NCBI RefSeq assembly: GCF_002001015.1
Contig: NZ_MUNO01000029.1
Span: 1 to 45,899, forward strand
Direction of reading: 5' to 3'
DNA length: 45,899 bases
Source: Polaromonas sp. A23
GTDB lineage: Bacteria > Pseudomonadota > Gammaproteobacteria > Burkholderiales > Burkholderiaceae_C
Below, one piece after another: positions 27,378 through 38,158 of this stretch. Both the position numbers and the translations under genes were made by a program. Every line of letters begins with the position of its first letter. The stretch's first letter is position 1. The notes under the pieces are model-generated. The model saw only the letters and a program-made list of their open reading frames with translations, was not told the DNA's origin and did not search any database.

Positions 27378-28799
27378 ATGGGACGCACCCTCTACGACAA
27401 GATCTGGGACGAACATGTCGTCCACACCGAGGAAGACGGCACGGCCATCCTCTACATCGACCGGCACCTGGTACATGAGGTCACCAGCCCGCAGGCTTTT
27501 GAAGGCCTGCGCGAAGCCGGCCGCAAGGTCTGGCGCATCAGCTCCATCGTGGCCACCGCCGACCACAACACGCCGACGACCGGCTGGGAGCTCGGCTACG
27601 ACGGCATCACCGACCTGGTGAGCAAGGAGCAGATCACCACGCTGGACAGCAACATCGCTCAGTTCGGCGCGGCGGCCTACTTTCCGTTTTTGTCCAAACG
27701 CCAGGGCATCGTGCATGTGATGGGCCCTGAGACCGGCGCCACCCTGCCCGGCATGACGGTTGTGTGTGGTGACTCGCACACCTCCACCCACGGCGCTTTC
27801 GGCGCTCTGGCCCATGGCATTGGCACCAGCGAGGTCGAACATGTGATGGCCACGCAAACCCTGCTGGCAAAAAAGGCAAAGAACATGCTGGTGCAGGTGG
27901 ACGGCACGCTGGCCCCGGGCCTGACCGGCAAGGACATCGTGCTGGCCATCATCGGCAAGATCGGCACCGCAGGCGGCACCGGCTACACCATTGAATTTGG
28001 CGGCCCGGCCATACGCGCACTCAGCATGGAAGCACGCATGACCGTCTGCAACATGGCCATTGAAGCCGGCGCCCGTGCCGGCCTGGTGGCGGTCGACGCC
28101 AAGACGATTGCCTACGTCAAAGGCCGGCCTCTGGCGCCCACCGGCGTCGAGTGGGACCAGGCGGTTCAGTACTGGAGCACGCTGCAGTCCGACGCCGATG
28201 CCAAATTCGACACGGTGGTCAAGCTCGATGCCAGCCAGATCCGGCCGCAGGTCACCTGGGGCACTTCGCCCGAGATGGTGCTGTCGATTGACGATCGCGT
28301 GCCCGACCCGGACAAGGAAAAAGACGCCAACAAGCGCGACGCCATCGAGCGCGCGCTGACCTACATGGGCCTGCAACCCGGCAAGGCCATCAACGACATC
28401 ATGGTCGACAAGGTGTTCATCGGCTCCTGTACCAACAGCCGCATCGAAGACATGCGCGAAGCCGCCGTCATGGTCCAGAAAATTGGCCAGAAGGTGGCGG
28501 GCAACGTCAAGCTCGCCATGGTGGTGCCGGGCTCCGGCTTGGTGAAGGAACAAGCTGAGCGTGAAGGCCTGGACAAGATTTTTGTCGCTGCGGGATTTGA
28601 GTGGCGCGAACCCGGCTGCTCCATGTGCCTGGCGATGAACGCCGACCGGCTTGAGCCGGGCGAGCGCTGCGCCTCCACCAGCAACCGCAACTTTGAAGGC
28701 CGGCAAGGCGCTGGCGGCCGCACGCACCTGGTCAGCCCGGCGATGGCTGCTGCCGCTGCTGTACACGGCCACTTCGTCGATATCCGCAAATTTTCCTAA
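27378..28799 (+). CDS. leuC: 3-isopropylmalate dehydratase large subunit
   Basis: Aconitase-family subunit that, with LeuD, isomerises 2- to 3-isopropylmalate in leucine synthesis. The [4Fe-4S] cysteines are in [12 protein letters not shown] and [39 protein letters not shown] (named as a region around residue 132-158) is the substrate-site signature. The length of 473 is normal. GAAGG lies eight bases before the ATG. It begins the leuC-leuD-small membrane protein-leuB run; leuA is not in the window. Confidence 0.97.
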   Translation: MGRTLYDKIWDEHVVHTEEDGTAILYIDRHLVHEVTSPQAFEGLREAGRKVWRISSIVATADHNTPTTGWELGYDGITDLVSKEQITTLDSNIAQFGAAAYFPFLSKRQGIVHVMGPETGATLPGMTVVCGDSHTSTHGAFGALAHGIGTSEVEHVMATQTLLAKKAKNMLVQVDGTLAPGLTGKDIVLAIIGKIGTAGGTGYTIEFGGPAIRALSMEARMTVCNMAIEAGARAGLVAVDAKTIAYVKGRPLAPTGVEWDQAVQYWSTLQSDADAKFDTVVKLDASQIRPQVTWGTSPEMVLSIDDRVPDPDKEKDANKRDAIERALTYMGLQPGKAINDIMVDKVFIGSCTNSRIEDMREAAVMVQKIGQKVAGNVKLAMVVPGSGLVKEQAEREGLDKIFVAAGFEWREPGCSMCLAMNADRLEPGERCASTSNRNFEGRQGAGGRTHLVSPAMAAAAAVHGHFVDIRKFS

Positions 28800-28808
28800 G
28801 AAGCCATC

Positions 28809-29453
28809 ATGCAGAAATTCAACGTACACAAAGGCCTGGTCGCGCCCATGGACCGCGAGAACGTCGACACCGACGCGATCATTCCCAAGCAGTTCCTCAA
28901 GTCCATCCGCAAGACCGGCTTCGGCCCCAACCTGTTTGACGCCTGGCGCTACCTGGACCCGGGCTTTCCGGGGCAAGACCCCGCCACCCGCAAGCCCAAC
29001 CCCGACTTCGTGCTGAACCAGACGCGCTACAAAGGCGCGTCCATCCTGCTGGCGCGCAAGAACTTCGGCTGCGGCTCTTCACGCGAACATGCGCCCTGGG
29101 CGCTGGACCAGTACGGCTTTCGCGCCATCATCGCGCCCAGCTACGCCGACATCTTTTTCAACAACAGCTTCAAGAACGGCCTGCTGCCCATCGTGCTGAG
29201 CGAAGCGCAGGTCGGCCAGTTGTTTGACGAGGCGCTGGCCTTTCCCGGTTACCAGCTCACCATAGACCTGGAGCGCCAGGTGGTCATCAAGCCGCAAGGC
29301 GAAGAGATTGCCTTCGAAGTACAGGCCTTCAAGAAATTCTGCCTGCTGGGCGGTTATGACGACATCGGCCTGACCTTGCGCCAGAGCGACAAGATCAAGG
29401 CCTTTGAAGCTGAACGCCTTGCCACCAAGCCGTGGCTGGCGCACACGCTGTGA
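28809..29453 (+). CDS. leuD: 3-isopropylmalate dehydratase small subunit
   Basis: Swivel-domain partner of LeuC. It has the family start [27 protein letters not shown], and the active-site serine loop [18 protein letters not shown] is near residue 83. The length of 214 is normal. It begins nine bases after the leuC stop. Its TGA overlaps the GTG of the following membrane-protein gene (GTGA), so the two are translationally coupled. Confidence 0.97.
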   Translation: MQKFNVHKGLVAPMDRENVDTDAIIPKQFLKSIRKTGFGPNLFDAWRYLDPGFPGQDPATRKPNPDFVLNQTRYKGASILLARKNFGCGSSREHAPWALDQYGFRAIIAPSYADIFFNNSFKNGLLPIVLSEAQVGQLFDEALAFPGYQLTIDLERQVVIKPQGEEIAFEVQAFKKFCLLGGYDDIGLTLRQSDKIKAFEAERLATKPWLAHTL

Positions 29454-29763
29454 GTGTCGGCTACGAAAGCACTCTGTTCAGGTGGATGGTGCGCCACTGG
29501 GTTTGCACCTACCTGCTGATGGGCCTGGGCTTCGTTGTCTTCGGCGCGGCCTCGCTGAACCTGGTGCAGCTGTTCACAGCCAACATCAGCTTCCTGGTCG
29601 AGCATGGCCTCGACGCCGTGTATGACGGCGGCCTGTGGCAACTCGCCGAGCTGGTCGCCAGCGCCTACCTGGCCGTGGCCTTTTACCTTTTATTCAAAAC
29701 CTGCGAGCATGCGCTGGTCCAGCGCCTGGCGCACCATGACTCCAAGAAAGCATCGAAAAACTC

Positions 29764-29767
<4 letters not shown>
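29450..29767 (+). CDS. Small two-helix membrane protein inserted between leuD and leuB
   Basis: A 105-residue protein starting from a GTG that overlaps the leuD stop (GTGA); an ATG 18 nt earlier inside leuD is a less likely start. Two hydrophobic helices are visible: [20 protein letters not shown] (about residues 17-42) and [18 protein letters not shown] (about 66-85), with a charged Lys-rich C-terminus ([11 protein letters not shown]). Its own TGA overlaps the leuB ATG (ATGA). Coupling on both sides shows that it belongs to the leucine operon. It has no recognised catalytic motif. It could be a membrane-associated helper or simply a lineage-specific passenger; function unknown. Confidence 0.82.
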
Positions 29768-30834
<1,067 letters not shown>

Positions 30835-30835
30835 A

Positions 30836-30908
30836 GCCCCCACGGTTGCTCACTGCGTGTAGCGCCCTGCCCCCCCGAGGGGGCCGCTGCGCCTGCGGCC
30901 CCTGCTTG
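30836..30908 (+). repeat. GC-rich dispersed repeat, family 2 (copy 2, short form)
   Basis: Starts GCCCCCACGGTTGCTCACTG, has the CCCCCCCGAGGGGG core, then CCGCTGCGCCTGCGG and CCCCTGCTTG. It lacks the GGC..GCC hairpin present in the other two copies. It begins one base after the leuB stop. Confidence 0.82.
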
Positions 30909-31023
30909 GATTTTTGCGCCAGTGGTGCATCGACTGACGTTTTTTTGCCGCAAAACCAGTCTTCCCGGGCTGGTTTGGTTCAGCCGCCCGACCGGACAGG
31001 GCAACCCTGGTTAAAATAAACCC

Positions 31024-31128
31024 ATGCGTAAAAACCCCGCACTCACCCGCTTTGTCGCCGCTTCGCGCGCGATCAGCGCTGCGCCGGTTTTTGCCCAGAT
31101 CACCAAAACGACGACCATTAAAGGCTAG
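31024..31128 (+). CDS. Short ORF upstream of asd, candidate leader peptide
   Basis: A 34-codon ORF (MRKNPALTRF...QITKTTTIKG) ending 75 nt before the asd start codon. Its last nine residues are ITKTTTIKG: four Thr, two Ile and two Lys, the end products of the aspartate pathway in which Asd acts. This composition recalls the thr operon leader peptide of enterobacteria. No Shine-Dalgarno sequence precedes the ATG. A TTAAAAT box seven bases upstream would place a transcription start close to the ATG, so translation could be leaderless. The middle (FVAASRAISAAPVFAQ) is mildly hydrophobic, so a degenerate signal peptide is an alternative explanation. It is an unproven small gene. Confidence 0.4.
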   Translation: MRKNPALTRFVAASRAISAAPVFAQITKTTTIKG

Positions 31129-31187
31129 CAAGCCCGGTTCGTCGTGCCCTGCCGGCCCGATGGGCCGGGTCAAAAAGTATTTTTTTT
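31108..31187 (+). promoter_or_regulatory. Hairpin region between short ORF and asd (possible attenuator)
   Basis: ACGACGA (31108-31114), which covers Thr codons of the short ORF, is perfectly complementary to TCGTCGT (31139-31145) beyond its stop. A second hairpin follows, CCGGCCC-GAT-GGGCCGG (31152-31168), and then eight T residues (31180-31187). The T-run is 11 nt away from the stem, further than in a standard terminator. CCCGG at 31133-31137 can also pair with the 3' side of the second hairpin. Confidence 0.4.
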
Positions 31188-31203
31188 GAAAAAGGGCAAT
31201 CCA

Positions 31204-32343
31204 ATGAAACTCGCAGGCAATCTCACAGGACTCGTCGGCTGGCGCGGCATGGTCGGCTCGGTGCTGATCGACCGCATGCAGGCCGAGGGCGACTTCGACC
31301 TGATCGAACCGGTCTTCTTTTCGACCTCCAATGCGGGCGGCAAAGCCCCGGCCCAGGCGAAAAACGAAACTACGTTGAAAGACGCGTTCGACATCGCAGC
31401 CCTGAAGAAGTGCGACGTCATCATCACCGCCCAGGGCGGCGACTACACCACCGAGGTCTACCCCAAGCTGCGCGCCGCCGGCTGGACCGGTCACTGGATC
31501 GACGCCGCCTCCACACTGCGCATGAACGACGACGCCATCATCATCCTGGACCCGGTCAACCTGCCTGTCATCCAAAAGGCGCTGGCCAAGGGCGGCAAGA
31601 ACTGGATTGGCGGCAACTGCACTGTCAGCTGCATGCTGATGGGCGTGGGCGCGCTGTACAAGGCCGGCCTGGTCGAGTGGATGACCAGCATGACTTACCA
31701 AGCGGCGTCGGGTGGCGGCGCCCAGCACATGCGCGAACTGCTGACCCAGTACGGCACGCTCAACGGCGAGGTCAGGGCCCTGCTGGACGACCCCAAGTCC
31801 GCGATTCTGGAAATCGACCGCCGCGTTTTGGCAAAACAGCAGTCGCTGAGCGCCACCGAGACCGCCAACTTCGGCGTGCCGCTGGGCGGCTCGCTGATCC
31901 CCTGGATCGACAAGGACCTGGGCAATGGCATGAGCAAGGAAGAGTGGAAAGGCGGCGCCGAGACCAACAAGATCCTGGGCCAGGGCGCCAGCTTCGGCAC
32001 CGCTGAAACCCCGGTGGATGGCTTTTGCGTTCGTATTGGAGCGATGCGCTGCCACAGCCAGGCGCTGACCTTCAAGCTCAAGAAAGACGTGCCGCTGGCC
32101 GACATCGAAGCAATGATCGCGGCCGACAACCAGTGGGTGAAGGTCGTGCCGAATACGCGTGAAGCCTCCATCACAGACCTGACACCGGTGGCAGTGACCG
32201 GTACCATGAGCATCCCGGTCGGCCGTCTGCGCAAACTGGCCATGGGCCCCGACTACCTGGGCGCCTTCACGGTCGGAGACCAATTGCTGTGGGGTGCGGC
32301 TGAACCATTGCGGCGCATGTTGCGCATTCTTTTGCAGGGCTGA
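31204..32343 (+). CDS. asd: Aspartate-semialdehyde dehydrogenase
   Basis: NADPH-dependent reduction of aspartyl phosphate, the branch point to lysine, threonine, methionine and diaminopimelate. The 379-residue protein begins [19 protein letters not shown] (NADP-binding GxxGxxG-like turn), has [16 protein letters not shown] with the catalytic Cys and [12 protein letters not shown] with the active-site His, and ETNKILG. This is the long, Gram-negative Asd type. The ATG at 31204 is preceded by AAAGGG; the frame is open further up through the hairpin region but the family sequence starts here. fimV follows after about 250 bp. Confidence 0.95.
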   Translation: MKLAGNLTGLVGWRGMVGSVLIDRMQAEGDFDLIEPVFFSTSNAGGKAPAQAKNETTLKDAFDIAALKKCDVIITAQGGDYTTEVYPKLRAAGWTGHWIDAASTLRMNDDAIIILDPVNLPVIQKALAKGGKNWIGGNCTVSCMLMGVGALYKAGLVEWMTSMTYQAASGGGAQHMRELLTQYGTLNGEVRALLDDPKSAILEIDRRVLAKQQSLSATETANFGVPLGGSLIPWIDKDLGNGMSKEEWKGGAETNKILGQGASFGTAETPVDGFCVRIGAMRCHSQALTFKLKKDVPLADIEAMIAADNQWVKVVPNTREASITDLTPVAVTGTMSIPVGRLRKLAMGPDYLGAFTVGDQLLWGAAEPLRRMLRILLQG

Positions 32344-32353
32344 AATTACGAAC

Positions 32354-32418
32354 TGGTGGCTGCTTGAACGCAGCCACCAACCGTAACCAGTTGTGACAGC
32401 TCGTTGTCGTCAGACAAC
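32354..32418 (+). other. Two hairpins in the asd-fimV gap
   Basis: TGGTGGCTGC-TTGAAC-GCAGCCACCA (32354-32379) is a perfect ten-base stem 11 nt after the asd stop. GTTGTC-GTCA-GACAAC (32403-32418) is a perfect six-base stem. Neither is followed by a T-run, so they are not standard terminators; they may stabilise the asd mRNA 3' end. The rest of the gap up to 32594 shows nothing I recognise. Confidence 0.5.
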
Positions 32419-32594
32419 AAGTCGAAGTTGTAAGTTGATGCTAATCGGGGGTGTCAAAACTTAAGTGCTGTCTTAGCTTGTCAGCCTAATGCCTTGATGT
32501 TAATGTTGTTTTGTCGAAAATTAGCGTTGAGGTTTTTGTGCGGACCAGCAGAATAAAATTTAATGCAAACCGGGCACCGGAGGCTCCAATTTCC

Positions 32595-35264
32595 ATGAAT
32601 CAACCAGGCCGTTGGCGTATAGGTGCCGTGGCAACTGCCATTGCTCTGTTGGGCAGTCTTGCCAGTCTGCCGGCACATGCCTTGGGGCTAGGCCGCATAT
32701 CCGTTCAATCTGCCTTGGGCGAACCGCTGCGGGCCGAAATTGAGATTGTTGAAATCAACGCCGAAGAGGCCGCGTCCCTGCAAGCCAGCGTAGCCAACGC
32801 CGAGGCCTTTCGGGCAGCCGGCCTGGAATATTCGGCGGCGGTGACCAACGTCCAGATCAGCCTGCAACGCCGGGCTGATGGTCGCTCCTACTTGCGCGTG
32901 AGCAGCAGCAGGCCGGTCAGCGAGCCTTTTGTCGACCTGATTCTTGAGGCCCGCTGGGCTTCCGGCCGTGTGGTCCGTGACTACACGATGCTGTTCGATC
33001 CGCCGAATCTGCGCCAGGCAGCAGCGCCTGTGCCTACCCCGACAGCGCCACTGGTTTCCAGGCCAGCCCCTCCTCTGGCCAGCTTGCCGCCGGCTCCTCG
33101 CACCGCCGAATCCGCGCCGTCTTCCCCTTCCCGACCGGCGCCGGTCACCCGTGCCCCGGCGGTGGAGGCCGCCCCTGCCGACAGAACCTCGTCCGACGGC
33201 CAGAAAATAGTCGTGAAGTCCGGTGACACCGCCGGCAAAATTGCCGCCCAGGCCAAGCCGGCCAGCGTTTCGCTGGACCAGATGCTGGTAGCTTTGCTGC
33301 GCAGCAACCCGGATGCATTCGTCGGCGGGAACATCAACCGTCTCAAGGCAGGCGCTGTGCTCGATGTGCCTGCCGGAGACCAGGCAGAATACGTACCAGC
33401 GGCGGAAGCTACCCGCACCATCGTTGCCCAAAGCAAAGACTTCAATGAGTTCCGCCGCAAGCTCGCCGAAGGTGCCCCCGCAACTCAGGTCGCTGGCGCT
33501 GACCGCCAGGCTACCGGCAAGGTTCAGGCCAGAGTCGAAGACAAGGCCCCTGCCGCAGCAACACCTGACAAGCTGACCCTTTCCAAGGGTGCAGTCCAAA
33601 GCAAGGCTGCAGAAGAAAAAATTGCGCAGGATCGTCAAGCCAAGGAAGCAGCGGCCCGTGTGGCCGAGCTGTCCAAAAACATCAGCGATCTGAACAAGCT
33701 CAGCGGAACGCCTGCCACGACAGCCGCTCCGGCTACGCCCGCAATCACCAGCCCGGCAACAAAACCAGCCGTGGCAGTGCCCACGCCCCCGGCCCTGTCG
33801 CCAGCGTCACCTGCTACCCTTCCGCCAGCCGTTCCAGTCGCCTCGGCTCCCGCAGCGACCGCAAGCTCCGCAGCAGGTACCTCCGCGGCTGTTGCGCCGG
33901 CCATGTCCGCCGCCAGCAGCCCCAGCCCCGCTGAAGTCGCTACGCCGGCTGCCGTGGCCAGCGTCCCGGCACCTGCAGCAACCCCACCCGTCAAAAAGCC
34001 GGTGGCCGTTGCCCCACCGCCTCCGCCAGAACCCAGCCTGCTAGACCAGTTGCTGGACAACCCGCTCATCCTGGCGGGCGGTGCAGGCCTGCTCGTGCTT
34101 CTGGCAGCTTTCGGCGTGTACCGCGCACGGCAGCGTAAAAATGCCGTTTCGGTGGACAGCTCTTTTCTTGAAAGTCGGCTGCAACCCGATTCTTTTTTCG
34201 GCGCCAGCGGCGGCCAGCGAATAGACACCAATGAAGCCAATGTCACGGGCTCGTCCATGGTCTATTCTCCGAGCCAGCTAGACGCCGCTGGCGACGTAGA
34301 CCCCGTGGCCGAGGCCGATGTTTACCTGGCCTATGGGCGCGACTTGCAGGCTGAGGAAATCCTCAAGGAAGCCATACGCGTGAGCCCCTCGCGTGTCGCC
34401 ATTCATGCCAAGCTGATGGAAATTTACGCCAAACGCCGCGATAACAAGGCTTTCGAAGCCGTGGCGGTCGAGGCATTCAATCTGACCAAAGGTCAAGGTA
34501 TCGAGTGGGCGCACATGGCTGAAATGGGCCGTGAGCTGGACCCTGCCAACCCGATGTACCAGCCCGGTGGCCAACCTGTGTCGGGAGCCGCAACCAGCAT
34601 CGCCGCGACCGGTGTGGGCGCAGCCGCATTTGCCGCTCAAACCCAGCCCCTGACTCCACGGGCTGCGCCACCCGAACCGCCAGCTTCTTCGGTCGACTTT
34701 GATCTGGACCTCGACTTTTCCCTGGGTGACGAACCCGCCGCCGTTGCACCAGCACCGGCGCCAGTTCCCAAGCCAGCACCGCGCCCTGAACCCACCGTGG
34801 CCATGCCTGCTGTGGCCCCTGCCCCGGTCGACAATGGGATGGACTTCAGTTCTGCCACGATAGCCATACCTTCAGTTGCCGCACCGGCGCCCGTTGCAGC
34901 ACCTGCACCGCAGCCGAGCAGGGATCTGAGTTTCACGACAGCCGAACCCCCGGTGACCACCGCTGCAGCCAATCTGGACACCTCTGGCGGCATGCTTGAG
35001 TTTGATTTGGGCGCCTTATCGCTTGATCTGGACTCCCCAACCACGGAAAGCCAGAAAATTACCGCGGCACCTGCGCCAGCAGCAACAGCAGCGGTAACAA
35101 GCGTGGAAAGTGATGATCCGCTCGAAACCAAGTTTGCACTGGCTGAAGAGTTCCGTGCCATTGGCGACGTTGACGGCGCGCGTTCACTGGCTGAAGAAGT
35201 ACTGGCGCAATCCAGCGGTTCGCTGAAAAGCAAGGCCCAGGCCTTTCTCAACGCCCTGGCCTGA
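32595..35264 (+). CDS. fimV: FimV/TspA-type polar hub protein
   Basis: Large inner-membrane peptidoglycan-binding protein of the FimV family, linked in Pseudomonas to type IV pilus assembly, twitching and polar organisation. The 889-residue protein has a signal peptide (residues 1-29, ending AHA), the FimV N-terminal domain (GLGRISVQSALGEPLRAEIEIVEI), a LysM-like domain near 203-258 (IVVKSGDTAGKIAAQAK, LLRSNPDAFVGGNINRLKAG) and a long Ala/Pro-rich linker. One membrane helix (ILAGGAGLLVLLAAFGVY, about 492-509) precedes a cytoplasmic part with a TPR-like segment, acidic DLDLDFSLGDEP repeats and the C-terminal FimV helix (KFALAEEFRAIGDVDGARSL). Upstream frame to a TTG is open but the ATG before the signal peptide is preferred. 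Confidence 0.92.
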   Translation: MNQPGRWRIGAVATAIALLGSLASLPAHALGLGRISVQSALGEPLRAEIEIVEINAEEAASLQASVANAEAFRAAGLEYSAAVTNVQISLQRRADGRSYLRVSSSRPVSEPFVDLILEARWASGRVVRDYTMLFDPPNLRQAAAPVPTPTAPLVSRPAPPLASLPPAPRTAESAPSSPSRPAPVTRAPAVEAAPADRTSSDGQKIVVKSGDTAGKIAAQAKPASVSLDQMLVALLRSNPDAFVGGNINRLKAGAVLDVPAGDQAEYVPAAEATRTIVAQSKDFNEFRRKLAEGAPATQVAGADRQATGKVQARVEDKAPAAATPDKLTLSKGAVQSKAAEEKIAQDRQAKEAAARVAELSKNISDLNKLSGTPATTAAPATPAITSPATKPAVAVPTPPALSPASPATLPPAVPVASAPAATASSAAGTSAAVAPAMSAASSPSPAEVATPAAVASVPAPAATPPVKKPVAVAPPPPPEPSLLDQLLDNPLILAGGAGLLVLLAAFGVYRARQRKNAVSVDSSFLESRLQPDSFFGASGGQRIDTNEANVTGSSMVYSPSQLDAAGDVDPVAEADVYLAYGRDLQAEEILKEAIRVSPSRVAIHAKLMEIYAKRRDNKAFEAVAVEAFNLTKGQGIEWAHMAEMGRELDPANPMYQPGGQPVSGAATSIAATGVGAAAFAAQTQPLTPRAAPPEPPASSVDFDLDLDFSLGDEPAAVAPAPAPVPKPAPRPEPTVAMPAVAPAPVDNGMDFSSATIAIPSVAAPAPVAAPAPQPSRDLSFTTAEPPVTTAAANLDTSGGMLEFDLGALSLDLDSPTTESQKITAAPAPAATAAVTSVESDDPLETKFALAEEFRAIGDVDGARSLAEEVLAQSSGSLKSKAQAFLNALA

Positions 35265-35291
35265 TTTGCGCCTTTCCCCTGGGGGTCGCCC

Positions 35292-36071
35292 GTGAGGATC
35301 GCCCTCGGCTTGAGTTACAGCGGTACCGGTTACGAGGGCTGGCAAAGCCAGCTCTCGGGCAACACCGTGCAGGACCAGCTGGAAAAAGCACTCGGCAAGT
35401 TCACGGCCCAGCCCCAGCGCACCCTGTGCGCCGGGCGCACCGATGCCGGCGTGCACGCGCTGATGCAGGTAGTTCACTTTGACACCGAGCTCCAGCGCGA
35501 CCTCCCCTCCTGGGTGCGCGGAACCAATGCTTTTCTGCCGCGTGACATCGCCGTGCAATGGGCGCACGAGGTCCCCGACGAATTTCACTGCCGCGGCAGC
35601 GCCATCAGCCGCCGCTATGCCTATGTGTTGCTGGAGTCGCCGGTTCGCCCCAGCGTCGAAGCAGGCCGCGTTGGCTGGGTTTACCGGCCCATGGACGAGA
35701 CTGCCATTCGCGCGGCGATTACCCACCTGATCGGCGAGCACGATTTCAGCTCCTTCCGCGCTGCGCAGTGCCAGGCGAAGTCGCCCGTCAAGACCATCAG
35801 CCGGATCGAGGTTTCAAGGCGCGCCGGTTACTGGCGCTTCGAGTTCGAGGCCAATGCCTTTTTGCACCACATGATCCGCAACATCATGGGCTGCCTGGTG
35901 GCAGTCGGCCAGGGGACCCATGCGCCCGAATGGCTCGCAGAGGTGGTCGCCGCCCGCAACCGCGATGCAGCCGCCCCTACCTTCTCGCCTGACGGCCTGT
36001 ATTTTCTCGGGCCGCGTTACGAAGCCCGTTATGGCCTGCCAGAATCCACACCGGCCTATGATTGGATCTGA
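35292..36071 (+). CDS. truA: tRNA pseudouridine(38-40) synthase
   Basis: Makes pseudouridine at positions 38-40 of the tRNA anticodon stem. The 259-residue protein begins with GTG (MRIALGLSYSGTGYEGWQSQ) and has the catalytic Asp51 in CAGRTDAGVHA. Further family motifs are RRYAYVLLESP, SFRAAQCQAKSP and FLHHMIRNIMGCLVAVG. fimV-truA-trpF is a common order in beta- and gamma-proteobacteria. It starts 27 nt after fimV, with GGGGG nearby as a weak ribosome binding site. A family-2 repeat begins five bases after its stop. Confidence 0.95.
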   Translation: MRIALGLSYSGTGYEGWQSQLSGNTVQDQLEKALGKFTAQPQRTLCAGRTDAGVHALMQVVHFDTELQRDLPSWVRGTNAFLPRDIAVQWAHEVPDEFHCRGSAISRRYAYVLLESPVRPSVEAGRVGWVYRPMDETAIRAAITHLIGEHDFSSFRAAQCQAKSPVKTISRIEVSRRAGYWRFEFEANAFLHHMIRNIMGCLVAVGQGTHAPEWLAEVVAARNRDAAAPTFSPDGLYFLGPRYEARYGLPESTPAYDWI

Positions 36072-36076
36072 TGACT

Positions 36077-36169
36077 GCCCCCACGCTTTTCACTTCGTGT
36101 AATGCGCTGCCCCCCGGGGGGGCCGCTGCGCCTGCGGCCCGGCGAAGCCGGTTCCGCGGCCCCTGCTTG
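36077..36169 (+). repeat. GC-rich dispersed repeat, family 2 (copy 3)
   Basis: Starts GCCCCCACGCTTTTCACTTC, has the CCCCCCGGGGGGG core, CCGCTGCGCCTGCGG, a CCGGCGAAGCCGG hairpin and CCGCGGCCCCTGCTTG. It is the most complete copy and separates truA from trpF. Confidence 0.87.
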
Positions 36170-36210
36170 AATGAAGAGGTTCTGTGCGGCGATCCGGCCA
36201 GGGGGGGCTT

Positions 36211-36921
36211 ATGAAGTCTGCTTCACCCCTTCGCACCCGCATCAAGATCTGCGGCCTCACGCGCGAAGAGGACGTGGACGCCGCGGTGGCCGCCGGTGCT
36301 GATGCCGTCGGTTTTGTCATGTACGAAGCCAGCCCACGCTATGTGAGTGCCGAACGTGCTGCCGAGCTGGCCGGCCGCCTGCCGCCTTTTGTCACGCCGG
36401 TATTTTTGTTCGTGAACGCATCTGCTACCGAAATCATAGCGACCTGTGCCCGTGTACCAACGGCATTCCTTCAATTTCATGGCGATGAATCGCCCGAAAC
36501 CTGCCTGCAGGCCGGGCGTCCCTTCATGCGCGCCGCGCGTATTCCGCTAGAAAACCCAGCCTCTGGTGGTACGCCTTTCGATCTCGTAAAATACACGGAA
36601 GACTTCAAAGCGGCCCAAGCCATCCTGCTCGACGCGCATGTCGAAGGTTATGGCGGCGGCGGCAAAACATTCAATTGGTCACTTCTTCCTCCAAGCGTCA
36701 ACGCTCACCTCGTTTTGTCTGGTGGACTCACACCTGCAAATGTGACCGATGGCATTTTGCAAGTACGGCCGCGTTGTAAAACGCTGGCCGTCGATGTCAG
36801 TTCGGGCGTCGAGGTTTCGAAAGGAATCAAAAGCGCCGAAAAGATCCATCAGTTCGTCGCGGCCGTTCGTGCCGCCGACGGCTTACTTGCAAAGAACCAT
36901 GTACACCTACCAGCAACCTGA
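36211..36921 (+). CDS. trpF: Phosphoribosylanthranilate isomerase
   Basis: TIM-barrel enzyme of tryptophan synthesis, catalysing the Amadori rearrangement of phosphoribosylanthranilate. [11 protein letters not shown] (catalytic Cys14 from this start), [50 protein letters not shown] and VDVSSGVE (catalytic Asp region) are all present. The ATG at 36211 is used; a GTG nine codons earlier is also open. The 3' end overlaps trpB by 23 nt. Residues about 71-88 ([16 protein letters not shown]) coincide with a family-1 dispersed repeat without changing the expected spacing between FVN and LQFHGDE. Confidence 0.95.
   Translation: MKSASPLRTRIKICGLTREEDVDAAVAAGADAVGFVMYEASPRYVSAERAAELAGRLPPFVTPVFLFVNASATEIIATCARVPTAFLQFHGDESPETCLQAGRPFMRAARIPLENPASGGTPFDLVKYTEDFKAAQAILLDAHVEGYGGGGKTFNWSLLPPSVNAHLVLSGGLTPANVTDGILQVRPRCKTLAVDVSSGVEVSKGIKSAEKIHQFVAAVRAADGLLAKNHVHLPAT
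36422..36475 (+). repeat. Short dispersed repeat, family 1 (copy F), inside trpF
   Basis: CTGCTACCGAAATCATAGC, then GACCTGTGCCCGTGTA, a spacer with GGC and ATTT follow the family-1 order. It is the most diverged copy: about 18 of the 22 core bases match the intergenic ones. Read in frame it gives [11 protein letters not shown], close to [10 protein letters not shown] of the citE-like copy. Confidence 0.6.
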
Positions 36922-38158
36922 CCCGACGGGCCACTTCGGGATTTACGGCGGCAGTTTTGTTTCCGAAACGCTGACCCATGCGATCAATGAGCTGAAAGAC
37001 GCTTACGCCAGATACCAGCACGACCCGGAATTCCTTGCGGAATTCCACTACGAGCTCAAGCATTTCGTCGGCCGTCCCTCCCCGATCTATCACGCCGCCC
37101 GCATGAGCCGCGAACAGGGTGGCGCGCAGATTTACCTGAAGCGCGAAGACCTGAACCACACCGGCGCGCACAAGATCAACAACACCATCGGCCAGGCCAT
37201 GCTGGCACGCCGCATGGGCAAGCCGCGCATCATCGCCGAAACGGGCGCCGGCCAGCACGGTGTGGCCACCGCCACCATCTGCGCGCGTTACGGCCTCGAA
37301 TGTGTGGTCTACATGGGCAGCGAAGACGTCAAGCGCCAAAGCCCCAATGTCTACCGCATGAAGCTGCTTGGCGCCACGGTGGTGCCGGTTGAATCCGGCA
37401 GCAAAACGCTGAAAGACGCACTTAACGAAGCCATGCGCGACTGGGTCGCCAACGTGGACAACACCTTCTACATCATCGGCACGGTAGCCGGCCCGCACCC
37501 CTACCCGATGATGGTGCGCGACTTCCAGAGCGTGATTGGCGAAGAATGCCTGACCCAGATGCCGGAAATGACAGGCGGCAAACAACCCGACGCAGTGATT
37601 GCCTGCGTCGGTGGCGGCAGCAACGCCATGGGCATTTTTCACCCCTACATCGCTCACGAAAACACCCGCCTGATCGGCATTGAAGCCGCTGGCGAAGGCA
37701 TGGACAGCGGCAAACACTCGGCCTCATTGCAGCGCGGCAGCCCCGGTGTGTTGCACGGTAACCGCACCTATGTGCTGCAAAACGAGGACGGCCAGGTCAC
37801 CGAGACACACAGCATCAGCGCTGGCCTCGACTACCCCGGCGTCGGCCCCGAACACGCGTTCTTGAAGGACATCGGCCGTGCCGAATACATCGGCATCACC
37901 GACAAGGAAGCGCTCTCGGCCTTTCACTACCTGTGCCGCACCGAAGGCATCATTCCAGCGCTTGAATCCAGCCACGCCGTGGCTTACGCGATGAAACTCG
38001 CCAAAACCATGCGCTCCGACCAGTCCATCCTGGTCAACCTCTCCGGCCGCGGCGACAAGGACATCGGCACCGTAGCGGATTTGTCTGGCGCTGATTTTTA
38101 TGACAGGCCGTCGATGCGTGGGCATGTGGTCAAAGGCAGCGGCAAGGAAGCGTCATGA
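36899..38158 (+). CDS. trpB: Tryptophan synthase beta chain
   Basis: PLP enzyme joining indole and serine to tryptophan in the alpha2-beta2 complex. The 419-residue protein starts [20 protein letters not shown], carries the PLP lysine in [15 protein letters not shown] (about residue 92), [15 protein letters not shown], and the phosphate loop [10 protein letters not shown]. The start chosen is the ATG inside the end of trpF. It overlaps trpA by four bases (ATGA), so trpF, trpB and trpA are closely coupled. Confidence 0.97.
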   Translation: MYTYQQPDPTGHFGIYGGSFVSETLTHAINELKDAYARYQHDPEFLAEFHYELKHFVGRPSPIYHAARMSREQGGAQIYLKREDLNHTGAHKINNTIGQAMLARRMGKPRIIAETGAGQHGVATATICARYGLECVVYMGSEDVKRQSPNVYRMKLLGATVVPVESGSKTLKDALNEAMRDWVANVDNTFYIIGTVAGPHPYPMMVRDFQSVIGEECLTQMPEMTGGKQPDAVIACVGGGSNAMGIFHPYIAHENTRLIGIEAAGEGMDSGKHSASLQRGSPGVLHGNRTYVLQNEDGQVTETHSISAGLDYPGVGPEHAFLKDIGRAEYIGITDKEALSAFHYLCRTEGIIPALESSHAVAYAMKLAKTMRSDQSILVNLSGRGDKDIGTVADLSGADFYDRPSMRGHVVKGSGKEAS

